From Nitzschia sp. DOCU1 (lineage: Eukaryota > Bacillariophyta > Bacillariophyceae > Bacillariales > Bacillariaceae): a DNA stretch of 64,000 nt. The stretch lies in contig OX595992.1 in the NCBI GenBank assembly GCA_951394045.1, positions 1,984,001 to 2,048,000 of the forward strand, read 5' to 3'. Of this stretch, positions 1 through 10,445 are shown piece by piece. The translations under genes were made by a program, and so were the position numbers. The notes below the pieces were generated by a model. It was given only the letters and a program-made list of their open reading frames with translations. It had not been told where the DNA came from and did not search any database. The first letter of the stretch is position 1; every line of letters begins with the position of its first letter.

Positions 1-120
1 TACTTTGCAAATACCGATGTGATCGACTACACTATTGATTTGACCCAAGTCAGGGCAGCCGAGGAAGCGCAACCCATGGTGGTGGACCTAACGGGAAGCG
101 ACGCCATGGCGATAATATGA
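1..120 (+). CDS. 3' end of an unknown protein (partial)
   Basis: The first frame is open from base 1 and ends at a TGA at 118-120, giving the last 39 residues of a protein whose start lies outside the window. The tail is acidic and ends in DAMAII. It is convergent with the SGNH-like gene that ends at 136, so the two 3' ends are only 15 bp apart. No domain can be recognised in so short a piece. It could be a chance open frame. Confidence 0.35.
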   Translation, partial: YFANTDVIDYTIDLTQVRAAEEAQPMVVDLTGSDAMAII

Positions 121-135
121 CGTTGATACTATAGC

Positions 136-1542
136 TTAACTGGGTATCGTCACATTGATAGTCATATTCCATGTCGTTCTCAAGTTCCGCGTCGTTGTTG
201 TTAGTCCAGCTTTCTTTGCATCTTCAATATCTTGCATGATCTCATTAACTCGTTTCACGATATAATCCCCCCAAACTTCTAGTCCTTTCTGTGTCGGATG
301 TAAACCATTTTCCAACAATTTCTGATCAATAACTCTTCTCCCCTTGCTCTCTGATTCTTCCAAAAAGAGTGGTCCCGCTTGCATGTAGTAGAGTCGTGTC
401 GAGTGTTCACAGAATTTACGAATTTGTGTGTTGATGGCCTGGGCATACTTCCAATTCTTTTTCAAGAATTGCGATTTGGATTTTGGATTGTCTTTGCGTG
501 GTAGAATACCGTGAACGATAAAGGTAGCAGTGGGTTTGAATTCATGAATCATTTTGATAACGTTGAGAATACTGGCCACCACGAATCGATCGGTACACTT
601 TTCGTTAAACAAATCGTTGGTGCCAATGGAAAGGAACCAAATTTTGGGGTTGAGATTGTTGATCATTCCATTTTGAATATGCCATAACAAGTTTGGGCCC
701 TTTCAAAGAGAAAAGAAGAGAAAGTGAGACGATACTACTCCAGACCAAAACATAACGAACCCAAGTCTGTCACCCATGTAATATTTGGCATACCGTGTCC
801 ACTGCGGATCCCAGTGCAAGTCCTTCCAACGTCCCACCTCCCTTGGTTGTAAATCTTGTCTCAAAGGGTTCTCTCATCCCGGGAATGACTTTTCCCAGAT
901 CTTTGGTACCATTCCACTGTTCTATGATTGCATCCCCCAAGAACACAATATCTAGATTCTTGGGTGCATTTTTGGCATCATTCAATAACCGAGCATGGTG
1001 TTGTTTCCACTCTTTATCCGCTACCGCAAGTGGCAGACTAGGATCTGGACAAGTACATCGTTCGTGTTGGCCATGACGTCGTTCACTCTGTGTAGCAAAG
1101 AACAAACAAACAAAGAACAAAAAAGTAACCCAATTCAAAACGCATGAGTACATGAAAACGACAATATTCGTTTGCGACTGCAGCCACCCACTTGTACACA
1201 TAAATGCATATCTCCACTCACATAACATCGTTGCGATGGATCTTTCTTAACTTCTGGATCTAGTAAATGATGAAATTCTTGCCAATGCAATGCCTTGGCC
1301 TCTCTTCCCATGACAAAAAAGGTAACCATTGCCGACACGGCCGTCAAGGAAAGATAGCGCATCAACCGATTACACGACCACGTGTCTTTTTTGTTGGACT
1401 TTTGGCGCCTGGAAGAAGGTGCTGGCGTGGGTCGTCCCAGATTGTCAATGAGGGATACTCGTTCTTCTTCGGCTTGCTGACGCATCTTGGCAGCCCGTTT
1501 CTTGGCCTGAGTGGAAGGCCCGGAAATTTGAAAGGGCTTCAT
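136..1542 (-). CDS. SGNH/GDSL-hydrolase-like membrane protein lacking the nucleophile (three exons)
   Basis: I assemble three exons: 1542-1222, 1087-794 and 699-136. Both introns are GT-AG and phase 0, and the product is 392 residues. The N-terminus is basic, followed by one hydrophobic segment (about residues 65-82), which suggests a signal anchor. The rest has the block order of the PAF-acetylhydrolase-like SGNH fold: a block I at 'VFLGDAIIEQW', a block III at 'SIGTND' and a block V at 'NGLHPT'. In active enzymes block I reads GDS, with Ser as nucleophile, and block V has Asp three residues before His. Here Ser is Ala160 (codon GCA, 929-931) and Asp is Asn336, while His339 is kept. The fold assignment is firm; esterase activity is doubtful. 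It may be a pseudoenzyme that binds a glycan or lipid. A second SGNH-family gene lies at 57681-59098. Confidence 0.8.
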
Positions 1543-2188
1543 CTTGATAGTCTTTCTCCCCCCACCTGGTGTGCGTTGATTGAACGGTTGACGTTTTCCG
1601 GATCACTCTTTCGTCTCCAACCACAACAGCAACAGCGACGACTACAATGCACTTCACTCAACTATGATCGATTGTTTGGATGTAGAGATGAATGGACAAC
1701 CGGCAAATATCCAACACTCTCGCCGATGATGCCTTAGTAGGCTTCCCTTTTGGAGAGTGAGTCGGGTCTCACGGTCGGTCGCGGGGCACCGCGACATTTT
1801 TGAGTCGGTCAGAATGATGACTAACGACCACTCGGACTCGAATGTTGTTCGCTCCTAAAATCGACTTTTCCGACTCTATTTATCGGGCACAAACGGACAA
1901 CTCACATGTTCTGTCCGAGAACGGGGTACATGCCAGCGTGCGCATTGGCGGCAAAAGACCACGCAACTACTACGACGGCAATGGCGGCGTGGACGTGTGG
2001 GAAACATCAAGTCCATCTATCTGTTGGAGAAAGGATAACATCCGAGTAGATACATTACATTGGCAACGACGAGGCCTGTTGGTTATCTCAAGCGTAGTAG
2101 TTGCCAAGGGAAACAAGTGGGGGTTGTGTCTTTTTTGTGATTTTGGAGAAAGACTCAGGTTAAAGGCCGAGTTAAAAATCACACATTC
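1543..2188. promoter_or_regulatory. Divergent intergenic region between the SGNH-like gene and the DOCK gene
   Basis: This 646-bp stretch separates two divergently transcribed genes and must hold both promoters and 5' leaders. I see no convincing coding sequence; the overlapping open frames are short and lack any family features. No clear TATA box or palindromic operator stands out. Confidence 0.4.
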
Positions 2189-5100
2189 ATGTTCTCCCCC
2201 CACAAGCGCCGTCCAAAGGGGCAACAGCAGCAAGAACAAGAGAATGATCGATCCTTTGGCGAGCACGTGAATCACAACCATGGTCATTTCCAAGGACGTG
2301 GTGGTGGTGCTGGTAATCATCATCGACGTGGGTTGCAAACCGATGCCGACGAGTATCCGAATCAAGCATTGATTTATTCGGCTCCCACCGTGGACACGCT
2401 GGGTGATGATTCCGCCTCGATTCGTCCATATGCAACACCTCGACCACAAAGTAGTGTCGCTGCTAAAACAGCAGCAACTTCTAGTAACAACAACAATAAT
2501 GACAACGGGGGAATCTATGCATCGGCCATGTGGAAGAATCATCACCAGCTGTCTCCCCGCCGACCACGAAAACTCCACATGACCACCAAGACGTCTTCCG
2601 ACAAACCTTCTGAAAAGGAATTTCAAAACTCTCGAGATGCCATGAGTCTTTCGATTCGGACCATTCCAGTGGCCGAACGATCCGCCTTTTGCTTGCAACC
2701 AGCACCATCTCTTCAAGACGTCCTGAGCAATACGCACCACACACAAAAACACATGCTCAAACGCATGAGTCCATCGCCACAGCATTTGCAACTTATTCAC
2801 AAATTACAGAGTATTGCTCATGTGAGACAATTAGCATTTTCGCCCGCTGTGGGAAGTAGCAGCGATGTACTCTATGATGCATCCACACAACAGCAACGGC
2901 GACGCAAGAATCCTGCCAGTCGACGATCCACGTCGGCGTCGTCCTCCTCCATGGGAAATAATAATGATGCTGTTATTTCGGATGGTCGTTATCGAAGTAT
3001 TGATCCAGTACAAGCCACCAAAAGTCGACTGCCCAAGGCTCCACCACTCTTGTCCAACAAGCGTCATCGATTACCCATGCGAGCCGATGTCGGCTTTAAT
3101 GCTTCGCCAGGGGAAATACAACAAAAACAGGTGGAAATTAATCAAGAAACCGAATGGGAAGAAGCGAGTCCGCGATTGATTGTCTTGGTGACGTCGGATG
3201 ATCTAGGAACTGCAGCACTGTCATCGAGTCCACTGGATAACAACGAAGGAGGAAACGGAGGCTTGCCAGCCATGCCCTTTGCTGGGCCAGAACTGGTGGC
3301 GGCCAAGTGGCAGAATCAACAACACTTTTCTAGGGGCAATGAGGATGATGAGGAGAGTAAGATGAAATCACAAGGGGGGAAATCGTCGTCCAATCGTACT
3401 GCGGATCGCTATTCGGTGTTGGCTCCACCTTTGGATGCTACGTATAGTAGTTCTCTGGGATGGCGCCCCCGACCATTTCATGATCGACCACCGGGATGGA
3501 GATATACCTTGGTGTCACCCTTGGCAGTGGAATTTGGTGTGGGCAATTTGGAGCCATTGGTGTGTTCCTTGACATTGTACAAACTAGGCAATGACAGCGG
3601 CCACCAAGTGCTGGGAAAGTCAAGTGAGGCGTTTTATTTCCCCGCCGGAGACTGGAAGGGAAAGCTGCAGCTGGATGCTTTGCAAGGTGACGAAGAAATG
3701 ATGCGGCAGTGGTTGAATCGCAAGCACAAGGCTTTGTTTGCTCTTGATCCGTTAGTGGTGGCACCACCGGATTTGTATGTGGTGTTGCAAGTTTACAAGG
3801 TGCCGCATTTGGATCTGGCAACCGCCTACCTACTAGGGCACCGTGCAATGCCGTCGTCGTCACTAGATGATAGTGAGCAGCAGCAACAGCATCAGGATCG
3901 CAAGAGTTGGCGGAAACGACTCAAGCTGCAATTTCAAAAGGGCAAAGCGGCGACTCCGGAGGCATATAGGCAACAGACTTCGTATCGCGCCAGTAGTGTC
4001 TTTGATGCCTTTGGTACGCAACTTCTTTCGCCTTTATGCTTTGGTGTCACGGCTCTTTACCAGAGTCGAGCAAATGACGACGATTACACCTGGCCTGCTG
4101 GACGAGTGCACGAGGACATGACTTTGTACGCCTATCCATCCGTTCCAGAATCACAAGAAGATTTTGTGCAGCGTTTGTGTCAATTGGCAGCTCCGGCGCC
4201 GACGATCAGCAGCGCTGTGAGCAATGCAGGGAGTAGCAGTGTGGCCTCCTTTGCCATATCCACTACTCCCAGTAGCTTTGTGTCCTCTTCTTCTACTCCT
4301 CCTACCGATGATATTCGCCGCAAAGGTCTTGGGCGATTCATTACTCCAAAAAAGGGAGCACGAAATAAATTGGATTCTGAAGATGGCGGGGGGTATGCGA
4401 CTGCACCCACTGTCGGCCACAAGAAAGTGGAAACTACTGCAGTCATTCGGGCAAAAGTGTCTCTGTTTGTGTCGGATCTTCAAGCTGATTTTTTGGACGC
4501 TATGCTACAAAACCCAGTGGAGTTGGCAGATGAAGAAAGGGTGACGTTACCGGTGGTGAGTGATCGTCGCGTCCTCCAAAAACTGCTGGTGGATGTCTCT
4601 GGCTCGTGCGGTATCATAATGGATCCATCCAAAGAACTTGGCGTAAATGATGCGAATAAGAGATCAAATTTGGTTCGATTGCCTTCAGATCCAACGGGAT
4701 ACATGAGTGCGTCGGATTTTCGGGAAGTGTGGTTCTTGCCCCCGACCCCACCAAAGCAACGCGCAGTCGACATACCTCCATCGTATCGATCGCTCGTCAA
4801 TATTTTGTATCTCTATCCGCGCCTTCTGCGCCAATCGAGTTCTGTCGAAAGCACCAAGTCCTCTCGCCGAAGTATGAAGCAGCCTCAAACACGGTATACC
4901 GTACGGGTTCGACTGGTAGAAAGTGTCTCGGAGGCCAAGGAAGAATCTGGGGTCGTCGAAGCTCATAACAGTGCCTTGAGGAACTTCCACAATCCAGCTC
5001 CGTGGGCGGGTCCATCTCTGCTCAAGTCTGTGTACACCAAAATTCCAGGTGATTGCAAATTAGATGATCTCAAGGCGGGTCTTCCGTTGCAGGACGAATT

Positions 5101-8100
5101 CAAGTTGCGATTGCCGACTATTTTGGATGGAAATCAATTTTTGCAATTCACGCTATGCGTCGTCGATTTTTTGGACGATTTGGAGGATTCCATTAGTGCG
5201 GAGCAAGTAAGCACTACTGATGAAGCTTGTGGCCTGTCATTGAGACCCATTGCGGAGGCCACGATACCGCTCAGTTCGTATTCTACTCGCGACCCAGCAT
5301 CGGGAAACAAAGTGACAACGATTATTCCAAATGGATGCCATCGTCTCAAACTGGGAGACTTTCAATTCCAAGTGGAAACTCGACTATTGAGTTCACTTCA
5401 CGTTTCGGATCCATCATTGGCAACGGTATTGCGGGAATTTCCATGGACACCGGGCAGCGACTTTGAGCATAGTGGTGACGGTGTTCACGAGCTGTCTTTG
5501 GCTACCAGCAGTAAATCTTCGCAGGAAAAGATTCTCTTCTCGTCTCTTTTTGCCACAGCAGAACCAACAGCTCTTCTGAGCCATTTCCAGCCTCTCGTCT
5601 TCATCCACCTCGCAAATCTGGTAAAAAGTAAGGTCAACCCAGGGCCGAGGGCCTCAAGTGAGAAATTCTTGATGGATTGCATGGACAGTTTCTTAGAGAT
5701 CTGTAATCGAGTCCGAGAAACAATGATAGGACCGAATGGGGGTGTCAGCATCAGACTCAACGCATTCATTAAAGCGGTGATCGATGCCTATGACGAAGCC
5801 TACTTCCACTCCTCGAGCATACAAGATGGGACAGAAGATGAAGACGCAGCGTCTGAGATCGCTGCTGTGGAGTCGTCCGATTCTGCAGACCAATATCTTT
5901 TCGGGGATGAAGATGAGGACGACCAATTCGACGGTGGTGCCATTCGACGGCGCAAGAAAGATTCCTTTCGAAGCGAGATCGACACACGCATTTCGAAGAC
6001 GTTCTCAGCCATTGAATCCCCGAAAGCTGGATTTCTTCGAACAGCTTACGGTGCGACGAAGACCGATCGTATGCGTCTGGAGGCAGAGCTGGTGGGCGGT
6101 GCTGGCCGCTATTCGCATCTTTTTGACGATGACGAAACTGTTGTGACGTTTGCCACCGGTTACAGTGGCGAAGCTCGTATGGCAGAGGCTAGAGAAGCGT
6201 TCGAGCGATCGAAGACCCCGAAAGCCCAGGCACAACCCGAAGCTAAATGCCTCGATGAAGGCACCATTGGAATAAGTCCCACCAGAGACTTTTCCTACAA
6301 GTCAATAGCAGAGTTGCCTCTGGCTCAGCGTGTACGTTCTGCTGCCAAGGTAATGCTGGCCCCTTGTGTACCGCCCAATTTCTTCAGTTCGAGCCCTCGA
6401 AACAGCAGCTGGCAAGAAGAAAAGACAACGGTTGACGACGCGGATCTTTCCGTCGTTGATAAAAATGTTCCAGGAAGTCGAGATCGAATCATCGCCACTC
6501 CAGGCTCAGACGTGGACGAGGACGAAGCAACTCTCGCTGAAGGATCGGAAGATCGGCAGGTCCAGATATTTCTAACTACAGGAATGACTCTCCGTTCTCC
6601 TTGGCAATGTCCTCACCTGAATTTTTCAGTTGGATTTAAGTCCTCGAAGACAATTTCTGAATTGTTTCCTGTTGAAAGATCCGAATTTGTCTACGAATCG
6701 ATTCTACTACTCTGGCTGCGCTCTGTTGCGACACATGCGGCAAGCATTGGGTATACTGGCCGATCCCTGCCGATCTGCACTATAGCTTCTATAGGCGAAG
6801 AGACAGAAAAGGAACTTTTGTGCCGGTGTTACGACAACATGGACTTCTTGCTACCTCTTTGTCTGAAGTCACTAGCTCTAAGATTTGGAGAAGCGACGAA
6901 AGATATCAGCTCTCCGAATGCTCGCGTTATCGTTGACAAGGAGCACATGGCTATTTTTGAGTCGTTTTGCGAGACTCTTCCTCTCTTTCTTATGCGAGAA
7001 GCAATGGCTGGATTGCATTCCGACGACAAAATTTTACAAAAGGTCATCAGGAAATCCGATCACTTTCTTGATTTTCTCGTCGGTCTGTACGCCATTTTGC
7101 ACCCAGCTCACGTGGCAGTCCTCACGAAGAAGTTCTTCCAGATCCTTCGATACGCAGAGACTGAAGGTGTGGAACTCCGGAACGGTGGCGTTAAATTCGA
7201 GTGGACGGAAGAAAATCTTCATCGGGTAAAATGTTCGAGGCAGCTTCGGGTTCGTGCCATCGAGAGACTCTCAGTGTTGCCCAATTTTGTAGCCTTGAAT
7301 TATCCTATGCGCTTCCCGGGTCAAAAGCTCCCCAAACAGGGAAAGAAGGCTTCGTGGACCAACCAATATGCAGACACAGCAGTTGATGAACCGATAACAT
7401 CAGAAGACTTGCTGAATGACGGCGAAGATTTACTTCCACCAAGTGGGTGGCTTGCAGAAATCCTGACCCGAGAAAGTCTGTCAATTTGCGCGTTGTCTTG
7501 CGAAGCAGTGGTTGCCGAAGCCATGGCGCATATCGAAGAAAAGGAGTCGAAGAATTCATCTCCTAACGCATCCGCACTCAAGAAACGACCAACTGCAGTA
7601 CTCACTCGAGGAGATTTGCTTATGTTCCAATCTATCGCCATCCATGCTATCACCTGCGTTCACGAATTACTGCTTCGTCGCCACGCAATGGACAAGCGGT
7701 ATCAGAAGGAAAGTTCTCGAGGGAGGATTGCATCTTTGTTCGCGATTCCAATATTTGAGAAGTCGTTGGCGAGCGTGCGATGGCTTGCTCGGATGGAATC
7801 AACCCATAAAGTTCGGTCTCTGTGGATGCTCTGTTTCACTTATGTTCTACAAGAGGCGCCAGAGAATCTCTTGAGAGAACTTGTCAGGTCTTATAGCAAA
7901 ACAAGCGAAGTGCAAATACACCGATTCATCCGCCTACTTCGCCTCAGCAGCTCTACTTTCCAGAGCTTTATAGACCAGCGAAGGTACTGCATGTTCCCCT
8001 CAGAGATCGACTCTGGAATCAGCCCTTGGCTCCTTCAAGAGTCTTTCAACACCATTTGCGCTACTACCATCATTGTTGTGGAGGAATGCGCTAGTCCAAC

Positions 8101-10045
8101 CTCGACTTCACCGGCTGATCAGAGGAAAATGATTCAAGGCGTTCTCGATCTACTTTTGCACATCCTCACCACGCCGCAATCGACCGTGACCCACCTCCGA
8201 GCAGTTGGTGGGGCCATCCAGGCTTTGGAGCGTTTTGGCGTAGCAATGTTCTTGGATATTACTGCTGGAAGTCTTCAGCACTGGATACGAGTTGTCATTG
8301 GTCTCATGAACAGTATCGCGCTCAGCGTTCGGTCCATCGCAGTTGACTTCGTGGTATCCCTAATCGGAAGCTCGTTTGATTCTTTTGGTAGTATCGACGA
8401 ACTCGCCATCATATTTGCCACTGTTCTACCAGAAGTTGCGGCGCGAGAGATAGGGCTTTGCAGCGTCTCGGGGCACATCAAAGGCCTAGACGACGCCGAA
8501 AAAGCGATCTGGCCCTTGAGACGGTCATTTGCCGATCTTGAGGATGCCAACCCTTTGGACGACTCGCGGGTAGATCCGCAGCTCGCTCCTGCCTTGTCTA
8601 TATTTTGCAGAGCATGTCAAGCCATTCTCGACGGCGTTCTCATCGAGATGCGTCTTCAGGGCGGTGACTGCGAGATTGTGGGTACCAAGATGGCACCGAA
8701 GCCGTTAGACAACTACACTTTTGACGCCGACGAAGAATCCCTGTTTGAAGCTGCAAACTTCTTTGTCCCTGAAAGTGCACCAATGCAACGTATACGTTGG
8801 CTTTTGACGCTCCGATCTCTTCACAAGGCCAAAGGGCAGTGGGTAGAAGCGGCAGAGAGCCTTGTTTCGTGCGCGAGAACCATCGCTGATTCGATCCCGC
8901 ACCTAAATGACATTTGGAGACCGAGTCGATTCCCTCTTTGGTCCGACGCCAGGAGGTCTTTGTGGCTTTCGACTGTGGGTGAAGACTTGGGCATTCCGGA
9001 GAGAGGAAACGACCAAGTGATGAGTTTTGCCGATGATTTTCTAGAGCCTGACATCTTTGGACAGTCAACTCCTGGTTCAAGCGAGTCTGAAAAATTGAAG
9101 CAGCCGAAGATATCAGAAATGTGCACACTGTTGACGAGCGTCGCGAAGGAAGCGGTCGCGATGTATGAGCATGAGGGCGAGATGGACGGTTTGGCTTATT
9201 CCCGGCTTGAATCGCTCCTGATGATCCTGATGGAAGTTTTGGAGGCACATGGGGCAGTGCGAGTCGATGTCAGGCATACTAGAGCTAGGAGCATCATTGG
9301 ACGTCGACGACACGTTGAAGACGAGGCTTCTCTCAGAAAGGTTATCGCGAGTATCAGTGGCGATATGACGAAATTGGCCGAACGAATGTTGCTATTGGCT
9401 GAAAATGTATCACCCGCCGGTACCCCGAGGGCAACCGGCGGACCGGGTGCCAAGACTGACATTCGGCAACAATATTTTGTACGCCTTTTACTATCAGGGC
9501 AAAAGCCCACTCGTTTCACAGAGAGCACTACTCTGCCTGCATTTTTGGAGTGGGACTTGCCTTGCATTTGCCGTGTACCCAAATCCTTCGTCGAAAAGGC
9601 CATGTCCAGCACCGGGCGCGATTCTGACCGTCTCGAAGAAGTGATGTGTTCCCTGTATGGAAAGCGAATCCGAAATGCACTCCTCAGAGATGGCATTCCA
9701 TCTGCTTCGATTATCTTCCGTTTGGGCAACCAGTCACCTCGCGAAAGTGACAGTAAAGACGCGATTATTGTGGACATTGGATTCGTGCACATGAACGTCG
9801 CTGAATCACGCGGAGGCGAACGAGCAAATCTTACAAGTCCTCAGCAAAAGCGCGAAGATCCTTTTAGATCTTCCATCTATGACGGGCGAAATCTGGTATC
9901 TAAACACTTCATTTACCGAAAGCCACCCAGCGCGGCCGAAGTTATCAGTTCCACCTTTGTGGAGATAACGGTGGCCAACCAATTCCCGTGCGCACTGTCG
10001 CGCCAACGTAGTTTGCTGACAAGCGAGTTTGTGTCGAACAAGTAG
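2189..10045 (+). CDS. DOCK-family (CZH) guanine nucleotide exchange factor-like protein
   Basis: A single uninterrupted frame of 2618 residues. DOCK proteins activate Rho-family GTPases (Rac/Cdc42/ROP) and organise actin and polarity. The first 400 or so residues are low-complexity and rich in Gln, Asn and Ser. A DHR-1/C2-like module starts near residue 860 with 'SYRSLVNILYLYP', a typical opening. The central helical region includes 'DKRYQKESSRGRIASLF' near 1830, the conserved pre-DHR-2 block. DHR-2 starts near 2199 ('RIRWLLTLRSLH', then a tetratricopeptide-like 'GQWVEAAESLV') and reaches the lobe B end 'VANQFPCALSRQR' near 2605. The frame then stops 13 residues later. Other DOCK proteins continue with lobe C, which carries the nucleotide-sensor valine; none is found downstream. 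Family membership is confident. Exchange activity is uncertain because of the missing lobe. Confidence 0.85.
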   Translation: MFSPHKRRPKGQQQQEQENDRSFGEHVNHNHGHFQGRGGGAGNHHRRGLQTDADEYPNQALIYSAPTVDTLGDDSASIRPYATPRPQSSVAAKTAATSSNNNNNDNGGIYASAMWKNHHQLSPRRPRKLHMTTKTSSDKPSEKEFQNSRDAMSLSIRTIPVAERSAFCLQPAPSLQDVLSNTHHTQKHMLKRMSPSPQHLQLIHKLQSIAHVRQLAFSPAVGSSSDVLYDASTQQQRRRKNPASRRSTSASSSSMGNNNDAVISDGRYRSIDPVQATKSRLPKAPPLLSNKRHRLPMRADVGFNASPGEIQQKQVEINQETEWEEASPRLIVLVTSDDLGTAALSSSPLDNNEGGNGGLPAMPFAGPELVAAKWQNQQHFSRGNEDDEESKMKSQGGKSSSNRTADRYSVLAPPLDATYSSSLGWRPRPFHDRPPGWRYTLVSPLAVEFGVGNLEPLVCSLTLYKLGNDSGHQVLGKSSEAFYFPAGDWKGKLQLDALQGDEEMMRQWLNRKHKALFALDPLVVAPPDLYVVLQVYKVPHLDLATAYLLGHRAMPSSSLDDSEQQQQHQDRKSWRKRLKLQFQKGKAATPEAYRQQTSYRASSVFDAFGTQLLSPLCFGVTALYQSRANDDDYTWPAGRVHEDMTLYAYPSVPESQEDFVQRLCQLAAPAPTISSAVSNAGSSSVASFAISTTPSSFVSSSSTPPTDDIRRKGLGRFITPKKGARNKLDSEDGGGYATAPTVGHKKVETTAVIRAKVSLFVSDLQADFLDAMLQNPVELADEERVTLPVVSDRRVLQKLLVDVSGSCGIIMDPSKELGVNDANKRSNLVRLPSDPTGYMSASDFREVWFLPPTPPKQRAVDIPPSYRSLVNILYLYPRLLRQSSSVESTKSSRRSMKQPQTRYTVRVRLVESVSEAKEESGVVEAHNSALRNFHNPAPWAGPSLLKSVYTKIPGDCKLDDLKAGLPLQDEFKLRLPTILDGNQFLQFTLCVVDFLDDLEDSISAEQVSTTDEACGLSLRPIAEATIPLSSYSTRDPASGNKVTTIIPNGCHRLKLGDFQFQVETRLLSSLHVSDPSLATVLREFPWTPGSDFEHSGDGVHELSLATSSKSSQEKILFSSLFATAEPTALLSHFQPLVFIHLANLVKSKVNPGPRASSEKFLMDCMDSFLEICNRVRETMIGPNGGVSIRLNAFIKAVIDAYDEAYFHSSSIQDGTEDEDAASEIAAVESSDSADQYLFGDEDEDDQFDGGAIRRRKKDSFRSEIDTRISKTFSAIESPKAGFLRTAYGATKTDRMRLEAELVGGAGRYSHLFDDDETVVTFATGYSGEARMAEAREAFERSKTPKAQAQPEAKCLDEGTIGISPTRDFSYKSIAELPLAQRVRSAAKVMLAPCVPPNFFSSSPRNSSWQEEKTTVDDADLSVVDKNVPGSRDRIIATPGSDVDEDEATLAEGSEDRQVQIFLTTGMTLRSPWQCPHLNFSVGFKSSKTISELFPVERSEFVYESILLLWLRSVATHAASIGYTGRSLPICTIASIGEETEKELLCRCYDNMDFLLPLCLKSLALRFGEATKDISSPNARVIVDKEHMAIFESFCETLPLFLMREAMAGLHSDDKILQKVIRKSDHFLDFLVGLYAILHPAHVAVLTKKFFQILRYAETEGVELRNGGVKFEWTEENLHRVKCSRQLRVRAIERLSVLPNFVALNYPMRFPGQKLPKQGKKASWTNQYADTAVDEPITSEDLLNDGEDLLPPSGWLAEILTRESLSICALSCEAVVAEAMAHIEEKESKNSSPNASALKKRPTAVLTRGDLLMFQSIAIHAITCVHELLLRRHAMDKRYQKESSRGRIASLFAIPIFEKSLASVRWLARMESTHKVRSLWMLCFTYVLQEAPENLLRELVRSYSKTSEVQIHRFIRLLRLSSSTFQSFIDQRRYCMFPSEIDSGISPWLLQESFNTICATTIIVVEECASPTSTSPADQRKMIQGVLDLLLHILTTPQSTVTHLRAVGGAIQALERFGVAMFLDITAGSLQHWIRVVIGLMNSIALSVRSIAVDFVVSLIGSSFDSFGSIDELAIIFATVLPEVAAREIGLCSVSGHIKGLDDAEKAIWPLRRSFADLEDANPLDDSRVDPQLAPALSIFCRACQAILDGVLIEMRLQGGDCEIVGTKMAPKPLDNYTFDADEESLFEAANFFVPESAPMQRIRWLLTLRSLHKAKGQWVEAAESLVSCARTIADSIPHLNDIWRPSRFPLWSDARRSLWLSTVGEDLGIPERGNDQVMSFADDFLEPDIFGQSTPGSSESEKLKQPKISEMCTLLTSVAKEAVAMYEHEGEMDGLAYSRLESLLMILMEVLEAHGAVRVDVRHTRARSIIGRRRHVEDEASLRKVIASISGDMTKLAERMLLLAENVSPAGTPRATGGPGAKTDIRQQYFVRLLLSGQKPTRFTESTTLPAFLEWDLPCICRVPKSFVEKAMSSTGRDSDRLEEVMCSLYGKRIRNALLRDGIPSASIIFRLGNQSPRESDSKDAIIVDIGFVHMNVAESRGGERANLTSPQQKREDPFRSSIYDGRNLVSKHFIYRKPPSAAEVISSTFVEITVANQFPCALSRQRSLLTSEFVSNK

Positions 10046-10445
10046 TGAAGTCTTCGATATAAAACTTTAAGACTAGAGCTTTAGAACGGCGTTGTTGTTC
10101 CATGAGACCATCATCACCATTTAAATGCCAGTTGCTTATGATATAATATCCCCCCGTGAGATTTTTCTCACCAGCTTCCTCCTTGAATTCTCCAGCCCTC
10201 TTTAACACACCAATCTATTTGAAAATGTCCCCCCATTGCTGACACTTCTTGCGATCAGACTTGACTATGACCAGTAGGGGCGTTTGCTTTCGTCGACCGA
10301 CCCTTCATCGTTCATATCTTTTTCAGAAGCTGGCCCCACTCGCAAAATCACGCTGCAAATCTTCGTAGCCACACACCAGCGGATGTCGCTCGCTCCCCTA
10401 CAGAAGAGAACTGGATTTAGGTAGCTTTGTTGGTGCTGCGAGTGA
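10046..10445. other. Convergent 3' intergenic region, nothing recognised
   Basis: Four hundred bases between the stop of the DOCK gene and the stop of the minus-strand gene that follows. All plus-strand frames contain stops. I searched here specifically for a DHR-2 lobe C exon and did not find one. Confidence 0.5.

Noticed and set aside
1970..2800. 276-codon minus-strand frame over the start of the DOCK gene
   Set aside because: It lies antisense to the DOCK N-terminal low-complexity region and has biased composition only.
8640..9792. Two minus-strand frames of about 200 codons opposite DHR-2
   Set aside because: They are antisense shadows; the plus strand carries clear DOCK homology.
10046..10445. 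Missing DHR-2 lobe C exon
   Set aside because: All three plus-strand frames were read and contain stops without lobe C features.
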